From Alkalimarinus coralli (GTDB lineage Bacteria > Pseudomonadota > Gammaproteobacteria > Pseudomonadales > Oleiphilaceae), in assembly GCF_023650515.1 (NCBI RefSeq), contig NZ_CP096016.1, forward strand, positions 4,218,001-4,282,000: DNA of 64,000 bases. Direction: 5' to 3'. Of the stretch, positions 60,950 through 64,000 are shown in pieces. How positions within the stretch are numbered: position 1 is the stretch's first letter; every line of letters starts with the position of its first letter. Position numbers and translations under genes: made by a program. The notes beneath the pieces are model-generated. The model saw nothing but the letters and a program-made list of their open reading frames with translations. It was not told the origin of the DNA and did no database searches.

Positions 60950-62523
60950 GCGGGAGCCTTTGTTGTTTGAAGGATTGGTTGGGGTGAAGAGGACTTACGC
61001 GTTTTAACCTGTTTGCGTGGGTGCTGTTTGCCCGAATATTGATTGTAGATCGGGTCAGTATAGTACGCAGACGGGTCAAAACTCCGGGTTTGCAAGCGGA
61101 ATTGCCAAGTAAAGCCGGGCCACAGCGTTACATTTTTACCGCTGGCCGGATGTATATACCAACTTTGGCAGCCGCCGGAATCCCATACCGTGCCGGTTAA
61201 TTTTTTCTGGATTTTTTTATTATAGTCTTGCTGCCGGTTTGCTGAGACATCAATAAACGGTGTTTTCTGTTGACTCATAAACGTTAATGCACTTTTCACA
61301 TAGGCGATTTGTGATTCGATCATGTACACCATTGAATTGTGCCCCAGGCCCGTGTTTGGCCCCATCAGAATGAACAGATTGGGGAACCCGGCAACGGTGG
61401 TTCCTTTATAGGCCTCTGGGCCGTTTGCCCATGCATCATTGATATCCTGACCATTACGACCAAATAGAAAACCGCGTGGAATGGGGTCGGTTGCCTTGAA
61501 GCCGGTACCAAAAATAATCGCATCTACTTTTTGCTCGTTACCGTCTTTGGTGATGATGCTATTGGCGGTGACTTCTGCAATGCCATTGGTGATGACCTCT
61601 GCATTCTGCTGATCCAACGCGCTGTAGTAATCATCGGACATCAGTATGCGTTTGCAGCCGATGGTATAGTCTGGAGTCACCTTATCCCGTAACTGGGGGT
61701 CTTTGATCTGTGCTTTGATATGTTTCAGTGCCCAGTGTTTGGCCAGAGACATAACCCGTGGGTCAAACGAAAAGCCGACTGCACGGCTTTCATAAAGCCA
61801 GTACAAAGCATCGCGAAACAGTTGTTGCGAGCGGGGGCTATACTTGAAAAGGCGCTTTTCGACTTTGGATATGGCGCGGTCAGGTTTAGGCAAAATCCAG
61901 GGGGGCGTGCGCTGGTATAGTGACAGGCTTGCGGCCTGCCGTTGGACATGGGGAACAAATTGAATAGCAGAGGCTCCAGTACCTATCACGGCAACCCGTT
62001 TTCCCTTCAGGTCGTAGTCATGATCCCAGTTCTGGGAGTGAAAGGTTTTACCTTTAAATTTATCCATTCCGTCGATTGAGGGGTAGCTGGGTATCGATAA
62101 GCCCCCAGCGCCTGCAATCAAAACATCAGCGGAATATTGCCTGCCGCTGTCATCTTCTACTCGCCAATGGCCATTGTTGTCGTCCCAGCGAGCGCTATTT
62201 ACCGCCGTTTTTAGCCTGACATGTGGCATGATTTTATACTGGTCGGCACAGTACTCCAGATAGGATCTGATCTCGTGTTGAGGCGCAAACATTCGCGTCC
62301 AGTCAGGTTTTTGGGCAAAAGAAAATGAATATAGATGAGACGGCACATCGCAGGCGCAGCCGGGGTAGTGGTTAACTCGCCAGGTTCCGCCTACACCTGA
62401 CTCTTTTTCAAATACAACAAAGTCTTCTTCACCGGATTGCTTTAATTGAATGGCCATCCCCAGCCCGGAAAATCCCGTACCGATGATAGCGATTTTATGG
62501 TGCACAATTGATTGCTTACTCAT
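60946..62523 (-). CDS. Flavin-containing Baeyer-Villiger-type monooxygenase
   Basis: A 525-residue FAD/NADPH monooxygenase. The FAD motif is AIIGTGFSGLGMA, GGTWRVNHYPGCACDVPSHLY follows, then the BVMO fingerprint FKGKTFHSQNWDHD and the second dinucleotide motif VAVIGTGASAIQF. It inserts oxygen next to ketones in characterised family members. Gene order (PF10118 hydrolase, BVMO, SDR) resembles the mycobacterial mymA-type cluster. Substrate unknown. Confidence 0.92.
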   Translation of the reverse strand: MSKQSIVHHKIAIIGTGFSGLGMAIQLKQSGEEDFVVFEKESGVGGTWRVNHYPGCACDVPSHLYSFSFAQKPDWTRMFAPQHEIRSYLEYCADQYKIMPHVRLKTAVNSARWDDNNGHWRVEDDSGRQYSADVLIAGAGGLSIPSYPSIDGMDKFKGKTFHSQNWDHDYDLKGKRVAVIGTGASAIQFVPHVQRQAASLSLYQRTPPWILPKPDRAISKVEKRLFKYSPRSQQLFRDALYWLYESRAVGFSFDPRVMSLAKHWALKHIKAQIKDPQLRDKVTPDYTIGCKRILMSDDYYSALDQQNAEVITNGIAEVTANSIITKDGNEQKVDAIIFGTGFKATDPIPRGFLFGRNGQDINDAWANGPEAYKGTTVAGFPNLFILMGPNTGLGHNSMVYMIESQIAYVKSALTFMSQQKTPFIDVSANRQQDYNKKIQKKLTGTVWDSGGCQSWYIHPASGKNVTLWPGFTWQFRLQTRSFDPSAYYTDPIYNQYSGKQHPRKQVKTRKSSSPQPILQTTKAPA

Positions 62524-62597
62524 AGTATATTCCTTCTGTGGTGGCTCCCGGCCAGTCCCGGTCGCAGCGGAAAGAGTGAGGTATCTGAACTCGTTTG

Positions 62598-63467
62598 TTA
62601 ACTCATGGCGGCGTCTGCGGCTTGATACTCAGGGTCGTTATTGAGAACAGGCTTTAATAACTCTTCAAACTTCTCCAAGTGATGACGGTTATCATGATCC
62701 CAAGGGTGAAATCCGGGTTTAAACCAGTCTAACCAGGCACCGACGCATTGGCGTTTTAGCCCTGGTTTTCCCCATAGAAAATTTACGCCTTTAATCCAGC
62801 CTTTTACGTCGCGCATGCCGTTTTGGCGGCGCACATTTTCAATGTAAAAAGGATATTGCAATGCAAAGTAAATAGAGGTGGCCGTGACCAGCCAGAAGCA
62901 ACGCAACAAATAGGCGTTAAGGTTGTTTCCCATCACATGCTGGTATACATCAAAGGCAACCGCTTTATGCTCGGTTTCTTCGTAGGCGTGCCAGCGCCAC
63001 ATGGCACTATAACGTTCGTCTGAACCATCCAGACTATCGGGATTGTTTAGCAATGAGTCTGCCAATAACCCGGTGAGGTGTTCCAAGCTGATGGTTGCGG
63101 CCAGCTGATGTTCAGGCGGAGCGACGCGCTGTGCGAAGTCTAGCAAGCGTTCTACAATTTTTTCTTGTGCTTTGGCTGGAGTACCTGATTGTTCCAGTAG
63201 TTTGTTGAGCTCGTCGTGCTCACGACCATGCATGGCCTCCTGGCCGATAAAGGCGCTCATGGATTTGAGCAAAGCCTTATCGGTTACCTGTTTACGGAAC
63301 AGACGAACGGATTTGATAAAAAAACGTTCGCCAACGGGCAGAAACAAGCTCATAGTGTTAAGGTACTGAGAGACATTCATCCCGTCTTTATGCCAATGAG
63401 TGACATTGTGGGCGGGCAGATTAAACCTGATATCTCTTAACGTTGGGCTGATAGAAATAGTCATCAT
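62598..63467 (-). CDS. Metal-dependent hydrolase family protein (PF10118)
   Basis: About 289 residues from the ATG at 63467 or the adjacent one at 63464 (AAAGGAG upstream); a start at 63491 would lie in the operator palindrome. Probable metal ligands are seen in FIGQEAMHGREHDELN, SLEHLTG and YEETEHKAVAFDVYQH, a ferritin-like di-iron arrangement. The enzymatic reaction is not established. It leads the operon with the BVMO and SDR genes. Confidence 0.9.
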   Translation of the reverse strand: MMTISISPTLRDIRFNLPAHNVTHWHKDGMNVSQYLNTMSLFLPVGERFFIKSVRLFRKQVTDKALLKSMSAFIGQEAMHGREHDELNKLLEQSGTPAKAQEKIVERLLDFAQRVAPPEHQLAATISLEHLTGLLADSLLNNPDSLDGSDERYSAMWRWHAYEETEHKAVAFDVYQHVMGNNLNAYLLRCFWLVTATSIYFALQYPFYIENVRRQNGMRDVKGWIKGVNFLWGKPGLKRQCVGAWLDWFKPGFHPWDHDNRHHLEKFEELLKPVLNNDPEYQAADAAMS

Positions 63468-63480
63468 TATTCTCCTTTCT

Positions 63481-63508
63481 TTATGTGACATTAATTAATG
63501 TCACATAA
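63481..63508. promoter_or_regulatory. Perfect 28-bp palindrome upstream of the PF10118 gene
   Basis: TTATGTGACATTAA followed by its exact reverse complement. It starts about 14 bases upstream of the start codon, so a bound protein would block transcription or translation initiation. The dimensions are typical of TetR-type operators. Confidence 0.75.
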
Positions 63509-63593
63509 GTCAGAGGTGTTAGCAAGTGTCTATTACAATTAATTTCTAGTTAATTAGTCGTAATTCGATGTCGCATACTCCTTAAAATGGGGC

Positions 63594-64000
63594 TCACACG
63601 GAGTGATCAACTTGGGTAATAAACTGCTTGATCTGGCTGTTAAACAATGCCTGATGACTATGATGTGCCCAATGCTTGCCATCGATATAGTGGCGATGGA
63701 GCGTGTTGACATATTCATCATAAAACTCAAAAAGTTGCTCGGAGACGAATCGGTCCTGACGAGGGATTAATAGCTGTACCGGCACATCAATGCTCTTTGG
63801 TTCAGGAAGTTCGGGCGGATTGAGAGGGTTTTGACGGTAAAGGTTAAGCGTGTTGAGGCAGATACCTTCTACCTCTGACTGATTGGTATTCAGGTAGCTA
63901 TCGCCATGGTCGACACCATTGCTAGACAGTATCTTTTGCCAGATGGTTTTCCCGAATTGTCTGAATATAAACTCAGGTAGTACCGGAATATTGAATAGAT
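63594..64000 (-). CDS. Alpha/beta-hydrolase, C-terminal part (cut by the window edge)
   Basis: The open frame continues from the right edge (LFNIPVLPEFIFRQFG...) to a stop at 63594. The C-terminal section (DVPVQLLIPRQDRFVSEQLF and HWAHHSHQALFN) contains the probable catalytic Asp and His of an alpha/beta-hydrolase; the nucleophile region lies outside. It reads in the same direction as the BVMO operon but is separated by the palindrome. Likely an esterase acting on lactone or ester products. Confidence 0.75.
   Translation of the reverse strand, partial: LFNIPVLPEFIFRQFGKTIWQKILSSNGVDHGDSYLNTNQSEVEGICLNTLNLYRQNPLNPPELPEPKSIDVPVQLLIPRQDRFVSEQLFEFYDEYVNTLHRHYIDGKHWAHHSHQALFNSQIKQFITQVDHSV

Overview
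The window is bacterial chromosome from a gammaproteobacterium, most likely a marine or hydrocarbon-associated member of the Oceanospirillales/Pseudomonadales. This is an inference from gene content: RapA, YaeQ, GlpE, LpxR-type deacylase, DUF2058 (YaiL), DUF2959, a BVMO/SDR/PF10118 cluster and moderate base composition. No rRNA or tRNA gene was recognised. Most of the window is ordinary densely packed chromosome, with one clear accessory island at about 40.0-51.1 kb.

0-12.4 kb: a bufferin-type copper-binding peptide locus (BufA/BufB/BufC, minus strand), a DUF2959 lipoprotein, a 4-OT tautomerase, a YbfB/YjiJ MFS transporter, and an MsrA-MsrB fusion lipoprotein. Two consecutive spondin-domain exported proteins are followed by an OmpR/histidine kinase pair, a protein with two solute-binding modules, and a DUF2975/XRE-regulator pair.

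12.4-39.3 kb: a catalase; a 1670-residue surface protein with an internal sorting-type signal and a C-terminal outer-membrane beta-barrel; and a REC-GGDEF-EAL / CHASE-PAS-kinase / single-receiver operon. Next come a TSUP exporter followed by 5-6 tandem ~140-bp non-coding repeats, a YaeQ/DUF3301 cluster, a C-terminal relic of selO, glpE, LpxR, a hybrid kinase and rapA. The section ends with an SDR, a dienelactone hydrolase, a TetR-tautomerase divergent pair with three matching operator-like sites, and the C-terminal half of a glyoxalase I gene.

40.0-51.1 kb: an array of integron-type gene cassettes without a visible integron integrase. All cassette genes are on the minus strand, several separated by attC-like sites: BrnT/BrnA, HigB/HigA, a secreted protein, an RraB-like lipoprotein, a two-TM protein and two unknown proteins. 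The array is invaded by a complete group IIC intron placed exactly at the TTGT/T position of an attC and antisense to the cassettes. It also holds 5' and 3' fragments of two other introns, a Y1 (HUH) transposon and its twice-deleted derivative, a truncated IS1182-type transposase, and an IS91-family element carrying a tyrosine recombinase.

51.5-64 kb: central metabolism (Pgm, alphaproteobacterial-type SerC, SerA), a DUF2058 protein, a four-TM protein with a consensus CRP site, a spermidine synthase-like protein and a MerR regulator. The last genes are SDR, Baeyer-Villiger-type monooxygenase, PF10118 metal-dependent hydrolase and an alpha/beta-hydrolase cut by the window edge. This last group resembles ketone/lipid-modifying operons and has a perfect 28-bp palindrome at its promoter.
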